Source of the DNA: Phialophora verrucosa
Lineage: Eukaryota > Ascomycota > Eurotiomycetes > Chaetothyriales > Herpotrichiellaceae
NCBI GenBank assembly: GCA_002099365.1
Contig: MSED01000012.1
Coordinates: 124,001 to 188,000 of the forward strand
Direction of reading: 5' to 3'
DNA: 64,000 bases
Shown here: piece after piece, positions 10,179 through 20,554 of the stretch
Position numbering within the stretch: the first letter of the stretch is position 1
Layout: every line of letters begins with the position of its first letter
Notes under the pieces: model-generated
What the model was told of the DNA's origin: nothing
What the model saw: only the letters and a program-made list of their open reading frames with translations
Database searches by the model: none
Made by a program: the position numbers and the translations under genes

Positions 10179-12284
10179 ATGTCTCCAGACCCAGCGAATG
10201 ACCGGAACAACAGGCCGAAACGCAACAAGACAGAGTTAGCATGCGATATCTGTCGCAAGCGCAAGTCTCGCTGCGATGGGAGGCGACCGGCCTGTTCTCA
10301 CTGTGAGAATATGGGACTGGAATGTGTTTATCGACCTCCCCTGACTAGTCTGGAGACGTAGGTATCTTGGGCTCGGCTATCAGATGAAGCATTTGTCTAA
10401 CCCATCTACAGAGACACGTCCGTTCTTGCCCGCCTCTCGCATCTAGAGACACGCATGCAGGCAATTGACCAAGCTCGACTGGACTCGGCCGCCGCAACTC
10501 CTGCTCCAGAGCATTCGGTCATCAAGTCATGGCCAAAGCTTCCCGGCTTCCATCACGCCGCCGCGCACAAAATGTTTCATTATTGGTCGCAACTCCGACT
10601 CAATTTGAAGTTGAACTTGGCGCCGTTGAATTTTCTCCGCCAGCTAGACGACAACGACAAGACGCTGTTTACTCCAGATGTCGACATTTGTGTCCCTCCA
10701 GAGATACCACTGTCCATTGTCATCAGAGGGATTGAGTCCATGTTCAAGAACATCCATCGACTACCGTTTGTGCTGCGATACCTCTTCACCTACGGAGGAC
10801 TGGCCGGCGAAGCTTGCCTTGACCGGTTCAGGAGATACCTTGGAACATCCCCAGGACATGACTTGACTCTGGTGTTCAGCACACAGTGCGCTGAGGAGCT
10901 CCTTCTTCAGACGGTTGCTCTCAAACACCTGGCGGCCGTCAACGCAGATCACAACCTGAGTCAGAAAGCAGATCTATCCTTCCAACACGTACTACAGCAC
11001 ACGTTAGCCATGCAAGCACAGCAAAGCCCCCAAGCACTGCCTTTCAAATTCTTATTCGTCATTATCCTGCTGTATCTGTATGGTAGGCCGTTTCATGCCT
11101 TAGGCCTTTTACAAAGCTTCGAATCCCTGATCCACAACGCCTCGTCAAACGCTCAAGAAGATCTGTAAGTGTGTCAGAAGACTCGTCTGCTTCTCTCATT
11201 GACAACTGCAGTGCGGCCAAGTCGCAATATGAAGCATGTCTACACCAATACTTTATTCTGGAAAGGCACGGTCCTACGTGTTGGCGGCGTGATGGCATGC
11301 TTACTTATGCGCTAGTGACATCTTGACCGAAATAGACGGAATGCCATCAGAACGATTGCACAACATTGCCCTTGCACTGGACCGCAACACGGTCATGACC
11401 CCTCCCAACTTCTTGGGAAACGAACCAACCGCGCCCACTACAGATGACTATCAGTCCCAGGAGCTTCAAGCTCACTTGAGACTTAGGGGATACATGAACA
11501 GTATCTTGGAGAATTTCTATGTTCTAGAGCGTGCCTATTGCCGACCTGAGCACGTTGCCGGGGTCCTCCCTGAGATCGCCCGTCGCTTGGATCATTGGTA
11601 TTGGACTCTACCCGTCGACATGAGATTCCCCCGTCATCCTTCAGCCTTCGTCCTTGCGGCAAACAGTATGTCAGATCTGATGGTAGGTGTGGACGCTGTG
11701 TTTCTAGAGACGACTGCTTAGGCCTATAGGATGAACTCAAGTTTCGATATTACGCTGCAATCTTCCTCCTCAATCGTCCCCTTTTATACCACGCTCTGTA
11801 CGCGGAATGCGAAAACGCCGTCACCTCATCCAGCACTGATAGCTCGAGACTGGACCCCTGGGTATATGAGTCTTGCCATAATTGTGTACAAATGGCCGTC
11901 ATGATCGTCCTCCTCCATTCGAACCGGCATCAACGCAACCCGCACGAGTACTTTGAAAACTGGTGCAATTTGCAGCACCTGATTGCGGCATATGCAATCA
12001 TCCTACAGGTTCAGAGTTCCGCTCATATGTCCATCCTGCTTCAAGAGGGTTATGAAGCCGATCATCTCCTCGACGCCGCCGAAGCCGTTCTCGAACGCGG
12101 CTTGAACAGACCTGCAAATATACGCGAGACGTTGGCGATGCTCAGAAACGTTCGACAAAACTTTCAAAAGCATACTCCTCGCACCCCTTCATTAGGAAAT
12201 GCCCATGTGACTTCACCTGTATATTCAGTGACAAGCCATCAGAGTCAGCACAGTCATGATGCCAAGTCCCATATGATGAACTGA
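10179..12284 (+). CDS. Zn(II)2Cys6 fungal transcription factor
   Basis: Nuclear regulator of the Gal4 type. Residues about 21-48 hold the binuclear zinc cluster with spacing C-x2-C-x6-C-x6-C-x2-C-x6-C (starting CDICRKRKSRC), followed by a short linker/coiled-coil stretch after intron 1. The rest resembles the fungal-specific middle homology region. Introns I place: 10358-10411, 11165-11211 and 11683-11729, all with good GT/AG sites. Between 11212 and 11316 the frame must change once more; a 38-nt GT-AG segment at 11278-11315 restores the frame and gives 639 residues overall, but that is very short for an intron, so this junction is uncertain and could hide a small defect. The gene converges on the anhydrosugar kinase gene 204 bp away and may regulate it; that is inference from position only. 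Confidence 0.82.
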
Positions 12285-12488
12285 TTTGAGGCGCCTGTGG
12301 AGACTGCCGTGTATGCGAAAGTCCGCTGTCCAGCATGCAGTCGAAACACGAGTTGACAAAATGCTGCCGACTGATCAAGTTCGTCATGCCTCAGGTTTCT
12401 CCATTGGCCAACACCTCGCGGTCATGCTGGATATGCATGCCTGCCGCAAGTCAGCTTCACTCTATACCGACGCGTTTCCCCTGGGCGC

Positions 12489-13724
12489 TTAACTTCCAGG
12501 AACCAAATCGCCATTCTTAGCAAGTCGGGGTGCAAAACTCAACTTTCCGAGGACCGCAAACGATGACGCCCCACCGGCAGCGGGAATGTTGTTTGCCAGG
12601 CTGTTCTTGCACGCGAAGGCCAGTGTGGCGAACTTGATGGCTTCTTTGAATGGTGCAGGAAGTCCATATTCGTCGCTCACATGGAGGTCGACTCCGTGTG
12701 GTGCCAATCCCTCGCGAAGATGCTTCATGAGCGTCTCATTCCTGGTACCGCCACCACTGGCTATCACCGTCTTGATCGGTGCTCGCGGAAGAATGAAGTC
12801 AACGAGCGATCGCTTTATTGAATTTGCAGCGAACAGTGTGAGAGTGGCCAACAAGTCTTCTGTCGAGGTGTCCTTGTAATCCTCCAGGATTTGGTTTGCG
12901 TGCTCGCCGCCAAAATCCAAACGCCAAGCAGAACGTGGCGGTTTTCGGAGGAAGAAATCATGTGCTTCTAACCGGTCCAACAGCGCCGCGATGACTTGTC
13001 CTCGAGATGCAAGTCCACCTCCAGCATCATATGGCTTGCCTTCGCGAACTTTCATCACGTGGTCAATCATCACATTGCCTGGACCTGTGTCGAATGCCAT
13101 CATCTTGCGCCGGTCTCCATCGGCTAGCTGCAAGTTCGCAATTCCTCCGATGTTCAGTGTAGCCACAGGTCCTTGATTCCGAAACGAGCAAAAGTCGAGA
13201 TATTGCATTAACGGCGCGCCGGAACCTCCTAATGCATGGTCGATGGGTCGAAACTGAGTTACCGTTGTGATATCGGTCAGAGCGGCAACGACGCCAGACT
13301 CGACGATGAAGAGACCACAGGGAAATCCGCCTTTCGTCCACCGATCGACCAGATTTGGGTTCCCGCTGGCGAAGAGCTCTCTTTCCTTTTCCCGGTCTGG
13401 CGGCTCTTGATATATTGTTTGTCCGTCGTACCCAACGACGTCAATTTGCTCAGGCTTGAGTCCGGTCCTCTTGAGCAGCTTGTTGGTTATTTCTGCATAC
13501 GCCGCGCCCCCGGCATAATTCAACCGGCAGAGATCAAAGATGGAGAGCTCATTGGCAAAAGCCTTCAGCACCAATGGTTGTAGCTCCTCGGGCCACTGCT
13601 CTGAGATACCATCAATATATTTCGGTCTTCCCGGATGGCCATCTTCTGAAATTCCGATGCTGCACAGGACTGCGTCGATCCCGTCGAAAGAGGAACCGCT
13701 GTTCAGCCCGATAATGAGAGGCAT
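12489..13724 (-). CDS. 1,6-anhydrosugar kinase, AnmK/levoglucosan kinase family
   Basis: Intronless, 411 residues. The fold is the ASKHA (actin-like) sugar kinase, and the whole protein follows bacterial anhydro-N-acetylmuramic acid kinase: SGSSFDGID at 9-17 (phosphate loop), GYDGQT at 98-103, GGSGAPL near 166-172, NIGGIANL near 191-198, FDTGPGN at 211-217 with Asp212 as the expected catalytic base, and a C-terminal GGGTRNETL segment. Family members open the 1,6-anhydro ring while phosphorylating O6. In bacteria the substrate is anhydro-MurNAc from murein recycling; in fungi the known homologue is levoglucosan kinase of Lipomyces, which makes glucose-6-phosphate from 1,6-anhydroglucose. Fungi have no murein, so levoglucosan or scavenged bacterial wall sugar are the options. 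A sugar porter lies 2.2 kb upstream, divergent. The family is secure; the substrate is not. Confidence 0.9.
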   Translation of the reverse strand: MPLIIGLNSGSSFDGIDAVLCSIGISEDGHPGRPKYIDGISEQWPEELQPLVLKAFANELSIFDLCRLNYAGGAAYAEITNKLLKRTGLKPEQIDVVGYDGQTIYQEPPDREKERELFASGNPNLVDRWTKGGFPCGLFIVESGVVAALTDITTVTQFRPIDHALGGSGAPLMQYLDFCSFRNQGPVATLNIGGIANLQLADGDRRKMMAFDTGPGNVMIDHVMKVREGKPYDAGGGLASRGQVIAALLDRLEAHDFFLRKPPRSAWRLDFGGEHANQILEDYKDTSTEDLLATLTLFAANSIKRSLVDFILPRAPIKTVIASGGGTRNETLMKHLREGLAPHGVDLHVSDEYGLPAPFKEAIKFATLAFACKNSLANNIPAAGGASSFAVLGKLSFAPRLAKNGDLVPGS

Positions 13725-15965
13725 ATTGAGCTTGAATCTGGACTCTTTCCGATATCGCTGCTATTGCCAATTCTCGAACAATAATTCAGTCACAGGGCGC
13801 GGCCAGCTCCGTTTCTTTTCATAGAAGGGTGAAGGATGACAGACAGAAGGAGATCAGGTCAAAGCAGGGAGGGTATTTGTAGGATTTCAGCGACTACGAA
13901 CCGCGCCATGTTGGAACAAGGCAGCACCAGCTGGATCGTCGGCATATGTACTGACGTCTTGAGCCATATGCAGGTCTGGACCCATTTCTCAATCGTTCAT
14001 GCACTTCACAGGCTAAATGTAGCTCGGAGAATAGCAGGTTGGAGTCGACAGATGCTGAGATGCCCCGCGCACCATGCCTCCCGACGGGGGATGGTCCGAG
14101 AGGGATGGATTTCATTCTCCTGTTCCTCCGAAATGGGTTGATTGAGCCCTGATTGCTTCCTCTCTCACTTTGTCAGCCAACCATTCCCAGATTCTGGTTT
14201 CGGGAGCATGGCTGGTTTGAGACCACATAGGGATTTCCACGCCAATGCCTTTCTATATTCGGAAGTACCGACATTTGGAACTGGCCGGCCTGCAACGTTC
14301 CCCGATGCGTTACCGCGCCACCAGAGTGATGCTCCCGCTTGATCGATATACCAATAGCACGATCTGCATTGCCATAACAGCCGGAGCGAAGCGACAACCA
14401 AGCGAGGTGCTGGGCCTTTGGTTGGGCCTCGCGCCCTCCAAAAGATCATGGTCACCAGTTGGGGAGGGCGACAGTCGTCCGAAAGCGCCTCCGCCCAGCC
14501 AAACCGACTTCTCTATCTTCGTTGACTTTTACATGTTCAGTGAGAGCGCTGCTAGTTCCCCTCCCTCCCATTACCCGGGCAGGAGCCCCTAGTTGGGAAC
14601 ATGAAAATCATTTACTCATGAACAGTCTTTCTCGTCGTTCGCCAGTTATTGTGTTTCTTCCACCATTCACAAAGCCAACCATACGTCCTCATCAAGACGA
14701 GAGCAAGAAAGAGAGCGGGTAGATTCGCTACGCAAATACGCGTCGCTACTTAGATCGCATCAAACATAATCCCGCGGCACTCAGAAGCCCGGACATGACA
14801 GAGCTGCAGGCAAAGTTCCAGCGCCCCTATTCTCCTCTTGAAGATGTCGAATGCTGTCTGGTTTTGGGCATGGCGAGCAATCGCGGACAGACTCTCGAGC
14901 CTCAGATATCGACCGCCTTTTGCCACACGCACTTACCTCAATGTCTATTAGGCACGTGCACCCCATCTCCTTCAAAAGTGCGTTGGACTGACAAGTAGTC
15001 GGTTCATGCCCAGTTGGAATGCGCTTCGATGCACAGTGCATGGAAGGAAGGAGTTCAGAGTGGCCTCGCCCGAGATGTGGCAAAGGACGACTTCCCACGG
15101 AGCGAGGCTGCTGCATATCAGACAAACACCAGCTATTAGCGAGCCTCAACACCCTCTCATCCTCGCCCGTGGTCGTTTTCTAGTCCGCAACAAGCGAGAG
15201 TTGACTGATTTTCTCTCTGCATATCTTCGTTCAGCCAGCCGTTCCCTTGTGGGCTTTGGAACCAGTCTGAACTTCTCCGTCAACGCACGCGATCTCGTCA
15301 TCCAAAGGATGCAACAGCAAAGACGAGATGAACCATCAGCTATCAGCGTGCTTATTTGGGAATGCCCCACAGAGTGCATGGGAGTTCTTCTGGCGAGCCA
15401 ACTGGGTGAGTCAGGTAGCAGTCCCCTTTCTGCAGATCTGTCCGTTGCGCGAAGACTGCATAATCTCCTGATACCCTTCAATCAACTCAGGGCCCCCTTC
15501 TGACGAAGCCCGTATCTTAAATCTCCGTTCACATGGCCTCCGGTGAGGATGTCGCATCGACTGGAGACTGATGCTCGAAGAATGCAAATGCAGGAAGGGA
15601 ATGCTTCCCTAGGCCCGCTCTGCACTAGAGGCAGGCTTAGGCCTTGATGTTCCTCATCCCCGCGCCGGCTACTTGGCCCAGGGACTTCCTAATCGGCGGC
15701 TTTACAGCTGACCGTTCCGGATCACCGCCTATCACTGCCGAAAGTCAATCAGCACATCCTCCAACGACGCCACGGGGTTGGCCGGGCCCGGGATGGCGAG
15801 TGTTGGAAGCAAGCGGTGACCCGTACTTGTAGATCTTGTCTCTTGCTTCGACAGCACCCCGACGATTAGCCCTGCCTAATCGCAACGATGATTCCACCCA
15901 TATGTCCTCGTCCGTCTTGCCGCCTCTTGTCTGTACCGGCCAGCTGAGGGGCAAGAGCATCAACT
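13725..15965. other. divergent intergenic region, kinase to sugar porter
   Basis: A 2.2 kb stretch between divergent genes with no supportable coding region; the longest frame (15006-15503 plus) has no recognisable domain. It should carry both promoters. GC-rich palindromic CCGGGCCCGG sits at 15782-15791. Confidence 0.45.
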
Positions 15966-17648
15966 ATGAAGATGCAAATGTTCAACCTCCACTGGGGTCA
16001 GCACCGATGGGCTCTCTTCTTCTGTACCGTCTCCAGCCTCGGCGCACTGTGCTATGGCTACGACCAGATATATTACACCGGTGTCTTGGGCATGAGGAGA
16101 TTCGTGCACGACTACGGCACCACCCACGACGAAGACGGGAACATTGCGTTGACGACGACCTTTATGTCCCTGACGTCGTCGATCATCTATGTGGGCGAGC
16201 TTGTCGGTGCTTTGCTCTCCGCCCCCGTCAACGAGTACTTTGGTAGAAAGGGAGTCTTCCTGAGCGCATCGGTATGCATCATTGCGGGCGCCGTCACGCA
16301 GTGTGCCGACCACGGCTCAATGGGAGTCATTTGCCTCGGCCGCATACTCATCGGGCTGGGGATCGGTCAGTTCACGGTTACCTGTCTGCTGTACATTGGC
16401 GAGGTGGCCCCGCAGGCGATCCGAGGTCCGGCCTTGATGATGTTCCAGTTCATGCAGTCCTGTTCTCAGCTTGTCGGATCGGGCATTACCAAGGGCACAG
16501 AATCGATCAAGTCGACCGGGTCCTATCGGATCCCCATGGGGCTCCTGGCCCTGCTGCCCCTTCTCATGCTCGTCGGCCTGTGGTTCATCCCCGAGTCTCC
16601 GGTCTGGTACATCCGACGCGGCCGGCCAGACAGGGCCAGGAGAGCGCTGGTCAAGATCCACCGCAGCCATCCCGGCTACACTCCCGACGAGGACGTCAAA
16701 GCCATGGTGCACGTGGTCGAAACCGAGCGACTCCGCGAGGCAACTTCGTCGTGGCTGTCACTGGCGAAGGACCCGATTGAACGACGGAAACTCATCTACT
16801 CGTGCGGTGCAATGGTCGCGCAGCAGATCAACGGCATCCAATTCTTCTACTCGTACGGCGTGGTGTTCGCGCAATCCATCGGCATCAAGGAGGCCTTCAC
16901 CATCTCTCTGACCACCAACACGCTCCAAGTCGTGGCCGTCGGCGTCTCCGTCGTCCTCGGCAACAAGGTCCCTCGCCGGGGGAATCTCCTGGTCACGACC
17001 ATCATGATGCTCCTCGCATACCTCATCATCGGCGGCCTCGGCGCCGGGCCCTACACCAAGACCAGCTACAGCACGGCCATCGTGGTCATCTCGTACATCA
17101 TCATCGTGGCGTTCAACTTCGGCCACGGGCCGCTCGCATTCACCGTCGCCTCGGAGATGGCGGTCGGGCGCAACCGCAACAAGATCATGAGTGCGTCCAT
17201 CGTGGCCTTCTTCTTCACCGTGTGGGTCGTCGCCTTTACGAGCCCGTACATCTACTACGACGGCGGGCTGGGCCCGATGCTGGGGTTCGTGTACGCGGGC
17301 ACCACGTGCATCACGCTCGTCTACGTCTGGTCCTGCGTCGGCGAGACCACGGGCCGCAGCCACTTGGAGCTGGAGCTGTTCTTCCAGGAGCAGGTTCCCG
17401 TGCAGAAGTGGCGGCACCACCGATTCAGCACGCTCGACATCGTCCACCAAGCCGAACGGGAGCGCGAGGCCACTGGCGCTGGTGTTGTCGAGAAAGAGAG
17501 CAGAGACCACAGCGACGGCGCGGTGGTGGAAACGCTGACCGAGAAGGCCGGTCCGAAAGCCGAAAGGGGGACTGCGCGTATCAGCCAGGGCAGCAGCAGG
17601 CCTGCCAGCGAGGAGAATGGGAATATCCAGGAGAAGGAAACCGTTTGA
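15966..17648 (+). CDS. MFS sugar porter
   Basis: Twelve-helix plasma-membrane sugar transporter of the sugar porter family (hexose, disaccharide or related substrates, usually proton-coupled). Intronless, 560 residues. Family marks: GYDQ in helix 1 (about residue 31), GRILIGLGIG and the GEVAPQAIRG stretch of helices 4-5, PESPVWYIRRGR ending the first half, QQINGIQFFY of helix 7, and GETTGRSHLELE replacing the usual PETKG motif after helix 12. A long charged cytoplasmic tail follows from about residue 465. The start may instead be Met3 (15972). It is closest in pattern to fungal alpha-glucoside/maltose-type porters, but substrate cannot be read from sequence. It is divergent from the anhydrosugar kinase, making it a candidate uptake system for that kinase's substrate. 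Confidence 0.88.
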   Translation: MKMQMFNLHWGQHRWALFFCTVSSLGALCYGYDQIYYTGVLGMRRFVHDYGTTHDEDGNIALTTTFMSLTSSIIYVGELVGALLSAPVNEYFGRKGVFLSASVCIIAGAVTQCADHGSMGVICLGRILIGLGIGQFTVTCLLYIGEVAPQAIRGPALMMFQFMQSCSQLVGSGITKGTESIKSTGSYRIPMGLLALLPLLMLVGLWFIPESPVWYIRRGRPDRARRALVKIHRSHPGYTPDEDVKAMVHVVETERLREATSSWLSLAKDPIERRKLIYSCGAMVAQQINGIQFFYSYGVVFAQSIGIKEAFTISLTTNTLQVVAVGVSVVLGNKVPRRGNLLVTTIMMLLAYLIIGGLGAGPYTKTSYSTAIVVISYIIIVAFNFGHGPLAFTVASEMAVGRNRNKIMSASIVAFFFTVWVVAFTSPYIYYDGGLGPMLGFVYAGTTCITLVYVWSCVGETTGRSHLELELFFQEQVPVQKWRHHRFSTLDIVHQAEREREATGAGVVEKESRDHSDGAVVETLTEKAGPKAERGTARISQGSSRPASEENGNIQEKETV

Positions 17649-17719
17649 AACCTCCGATCGGTGCCACGTCGGTCGGAAGGCGAGCGTCATCATCGGTCGT
17701 GAGGATTGGGTTTGATGTT

Positions 17720-17745
17720 GTCGTCGTCGTCGTCGTCGTCGTCGT
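17720..17745. repeat. GTC trinucleotide microsatellite
   Basis: An uninterrupted GTC repeat of about eight units, 72 bp after the sugar porter stop codon, probably inside its 3' UTR. Confidence 0.9.
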
Positions 17746-18280
17746 TGTTCTTAAGCGAGCGTACCGGCGTGACTATCCCACATGCTCCCTACCAGCCCAA
17801 TTCTCGGCCCTTTTTTACAGTGACGTGACATGACATGACTGATATGATATGACAAAAGCGATGGATTTCATAGATGTACGTGATATACCCCTTGATGATA
17901 CGGGCGAGTAAAAGGCAAAAGAGAAGGGGCGAAGGGCGAAGGGCGAACGTGGACGGTTCTGGATGAACAGGAGGAGGGTGAACATGCTCTTTCTATGGTA
18001 AGTGAGTGAGTGAGTGCGAAGTAACGAGTGTAGGGAGAGTATAAGATAAGTCACGGAAGGAACCATTATACTGAACGAGACAGATACACGGCAGCACGAG
18101 CACGAGCTTGCCATCAATCCAGTATGGTGGTGTGGTAACGAGTAGGATCGTGAATGTCATTGTCGATTGGGAGCTTTAGACATCTACCACTTTAGTGTGT
18201 AGAATTCAGATACTGTATCAGGGTCGCGGTGGGGACATACAGTATACACCCGCACACGCCTATACACACAAGGCAGAGAG

Positions 18281-18296
18281 ACAGACAGACAGACAG
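18281..18296. repeat. ACAG tetranucleotide microsatellite
   Basis: About four perfect ACAG units inside a longer purine-rich GA/CA stretch (about 18270-18320) in the convergent intergenic region. Confidence 0.85.
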
Positions 18297-18733
18297 AGAG
18301 TCAGAGAGAGTCCGCATTCTTGCTTCCTGCAGTGCTCCGTAGGACGATCAAGGAAACACTTAATAATCACTTCCGTCCTCCGCTCTCCATACGCGGTACT
18401 CAAGTCACTCACAGCGTCGCCATGATCACTCTATCCATGTACTCTTCTTACTCTTACCCTGAGTCGTCCATATATGGCGTATACTCAGTACACAGCGCCG
18501 CGCCGGGTATCGAGGAATTATAGACCGATTCATTGTGCAGTGCGGTGCAATGCAGCTGGTACAAAAATACTGTACTCTGCCACCCGCTACTTTACTTCTA
18601 GTTCATCCCCCAGACTCCGTACACATTAAGGCCGACAGAAGACAGACGCAGACTATACCATCCCCATCAAGTGATTCAACATTCCCGCCCGCTGGTATTT
18701 CGTAGTCCATGACTTCACCAGTCCTACACCACC

Positions 18734-20128
18734 CTACCTCTCCTTCTCCCACCCACCCTTTTCTCTGATCTGCCGTTCCTCGTCCTCCTTGAACCACTTG
18801 ACACTGCGCGCAAATCCCTCGTCCAGCTGTACGATGGGCACGTACGCCGTCCTCTCCATCAGCTTGGCACAACTATAGTACCGATTGATGGTCGCGTACT
18901 TCAATGTCTGCCGGTTGAACTTGCCCTTCCGTCCGGTCATCCAGTTGAACACCTCGGCCGCGGCGCCGATATAATACGCAAACCACGTGGGCAGGACGGT
19001 CATGCGCGACCGATCCAAGTCGCGACCATAGCGAGAGTACAAGTAATGCGAGGAGTCCCAGAAAAAGGCGGGTGAATTGTTCGTCACGTTGAAAGCCTCG
19101 CCGTCGACTTTCTCAAAGTCCAGCATGCCGCCCATTCCCTGTTGTCGGCGCTTGTACGTCTCGAGGAGGGCAGAAGTCGCGCACAAGAGGCCGAAGCACA
19201 CGTTGTGGACGTACGTATTGTCGAACAGATTGGCGTTGTCGCCGAGCTGGATGTGCAGTTGCCACGAAGGTGCCACGCTGGCGGTTCTCAGAATCCCGCC
19301 GGAGAAGCCGCCGCGATCGCCTTCGCCCACGACCCCTGCGGGCCGGACGGCGCAGGTCAGCATTCTGCCACCGTCGGAGTATTCCTCGTTCGCGTTCGCC
19401 TCGAGCACGAGCTTCTCGGCGAAGACTTTGGTCTCGGAGTAGTATTCTCGGGGGTTAGGGCAGACGTAGGGATACAATTCGCTTGCATTGATGAGGTCCG
19501 AGTCGCCATCGTGGACGACGCTGGCGCTAGATGTGTGGATGAAGGCTTTGACGTAGCCACCCCAGTCGCCGTGCTTCTTCCCGCCTGCAACTTCCACTAA
19601 GATGCGGGTCCCTTCGATATTCACCTTCCGCAGGATATCTGCAGGCGCCTCCCACGAGGGAGAGGCGGTGTTTATGACTACATCGGGTTTGACCTTTCGA
19701 AAGACGTCAAGGATAGCCTCGGGGTTTGTGATGTCTGCCGAATGGTATGTCGCCCCGGGGAAGATATGTTGCGTACATCTTAGGTCGAGGACGTGGACTT
19801 TTGTGCTTGAGAGGTTAGTGGGCGGGTAGCGCGAGCGAAGTGACGGGAAGGACGAGGGCAGGAGGGTCGAGGGATGGTATTTGTCGGGGTTCGGCGTCTG
19901 GATGGGAGCAGACGGAGGTGCGTATGGAGGATAGGGAGGTGCTTTTGCAGCCGCCGTCGTAGAGGCACGTGTCTGCTCGCTGTGGCCGTTGGTCTCGACC
20001 TCGGAGGGAAAGTTGAGCAGTTGGTCTACCAGCCGGGACCCGACAAAGCCACAGCCTCCGACAACGAGCACCGTGCCGTATGATCGCGGAGACATGTCGA
20101 CTTCTCCGGGGTACTTTTGGCGCTCCAT
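18734..20128 (-). CDS. erg26: sterol-4-alpha-carboxylate 3-dehydrogenase, decarboxylating (Erg26-like)
   Basis: NAD(P)-dependent short-chain (3-beta-HSD family) enzyme of the endoplasmic reticulum that oxidises and decarboxylates 4-carboxysterols during C-4 demethylation in ergosterol synthesis, working with Erg25 and Erg27. An N-terminal Rossmann motif VLVVGGCGFVGS begins at about residue 16, and the catalytic YSETK (YxxxK) lies near the middle, preceded by a HTSSASVV strand carrying the serine. The NIEGTR and RPAGVVGEGDRG segments are typical of the family, and a hydrophobic stretch lies near the C terminus. I start at 20128 (464 residues); 20095, giving MSPRSYGT, is an alternative. The frame is open further upstream, but that part is not family-like. 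Intronless. Other fungal 3-beta-HSD-like enzymes exist, so the assignment to Erg26 is probable rather than certain. Confidence 0.78.
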   Translation of the reverse strand: MERQKYPGEVDMSPRSYGTVLVVGGCGFVGSRLVDQLLNFPSEVETNGHSEQTRASTTAAAKAPPYPPYAPPSAPIQTPNPDKYHPSTLLPSSFPSLRSRYPPTNLSSTKVHVLDLRCTQHIFPGATYHSADITNPEAILDVFRKVKPDVVINTASPSWEAPADILRKVNIEGTRILVEVAGGKKHGDWGGYVKAFIHTSSASVVHDGDSDLINASELYPYVCPNPREYYSETKVFAEKLVLEANANEEYSDGGRMLTCAVRPAGVVGEGDRGGFSGGILRTASVAPSWQLHIQLGDNANLFDNTYVHNVCFGLLCATSALLETYKRRQQGMGGMLDFEKVDGEAFNVTNNSPAFFWDSSHYLYSRYGRDLDRSRMTVLPTWFAYYIGAAAEVFNWMTGRKGKFNRQTLKYATINRYYSCAKLMERTAYVPIVQLDEGFARSVKWFKEDEERQIREKGGWEKER

Positions 20129-20347
20129 TCTGGCAGCAGACGGTCTTGCAACCGCGGTGTCAAGAGAGTGGTCAATTCTGTACAGAATTGAAGCGATACT
20201 GAGATGCAGGGGATTTGGAGAAGCGAAAAGTTGGAGTGGCATGATTGGTTGGACGGGGACGCGGCGTGACTGGTTCCTGAAAAAGTGGAGCCTTGGCAAA
20301 TCGGATCGACCAGTTCCTCGTGGCGTGCTGCACACTTATGTAATCCT

Positions 20348-20367
20348 CCACGTTGCTGGTCACGTGG
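20348..20367. promoter_or_regulatory. inverted CCACGT/ACGTGG pair upstream of erg26
   Basis: CCACGT at 20348-20353 and ACGTGG at 20362-20367 form a perfect inverted repeat with an 8-bp spacer, and the right arm contains the E-box CACGTG. It lies about 220 bp upstream of the Erg26-like start. E-box and SRE-like sites are bound by bHLH factors, including SREBP, which controls fungal sterol genes. The sequence is direct; its role is inference. The rest of 20129-20554 shows no gene. Confidence 0.35.
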
Positions 20368-20554
20368 TTCCTAAACTCCATGCTTGCTAACCTGTTGACT
20401 GCCGTAACCCTGCTTCGCGTGACGCTCCTACCCACATCCAGTCCGAGATCCTGATGCTCGCAAAGGTGCTCATCGTCTCCCCATGATGGCCACGCTTGGG
20501 TCAAGACGAGTCTCTCAGCAGATATGCTGCGTAAACTCCTGTGCTGCACCTGTC

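Larger units (their letters stand above)
17649..18733. other. convergent intergenic region with microsatellites
   Basis: About 1.1 kb between the 3' ends of the sugar porter and Erg26. No gene seen. It contains a TCG/GTC trinucleotide run and an ACAG tetranucleotide run, listed separately. Confidence 0.6.

Noticed and set aside
16758..17693. Long minus-strand frame inside the sugar porter gene
   Set aside because: Shadow caused by GC-rich third positions; its Asp/His/Arg-rich translation matches no protein, while the plus frame is a clear transporter.
20129..20335. Longer N terminus of the Erg26-like protein
   Set aside because: The open frame extends upstream, but this part looks unlike the family and includes a Pro/Leu-rich stretch typical of non-coding DNA; the Rossmann motif fits a start at 20128 or 20095.
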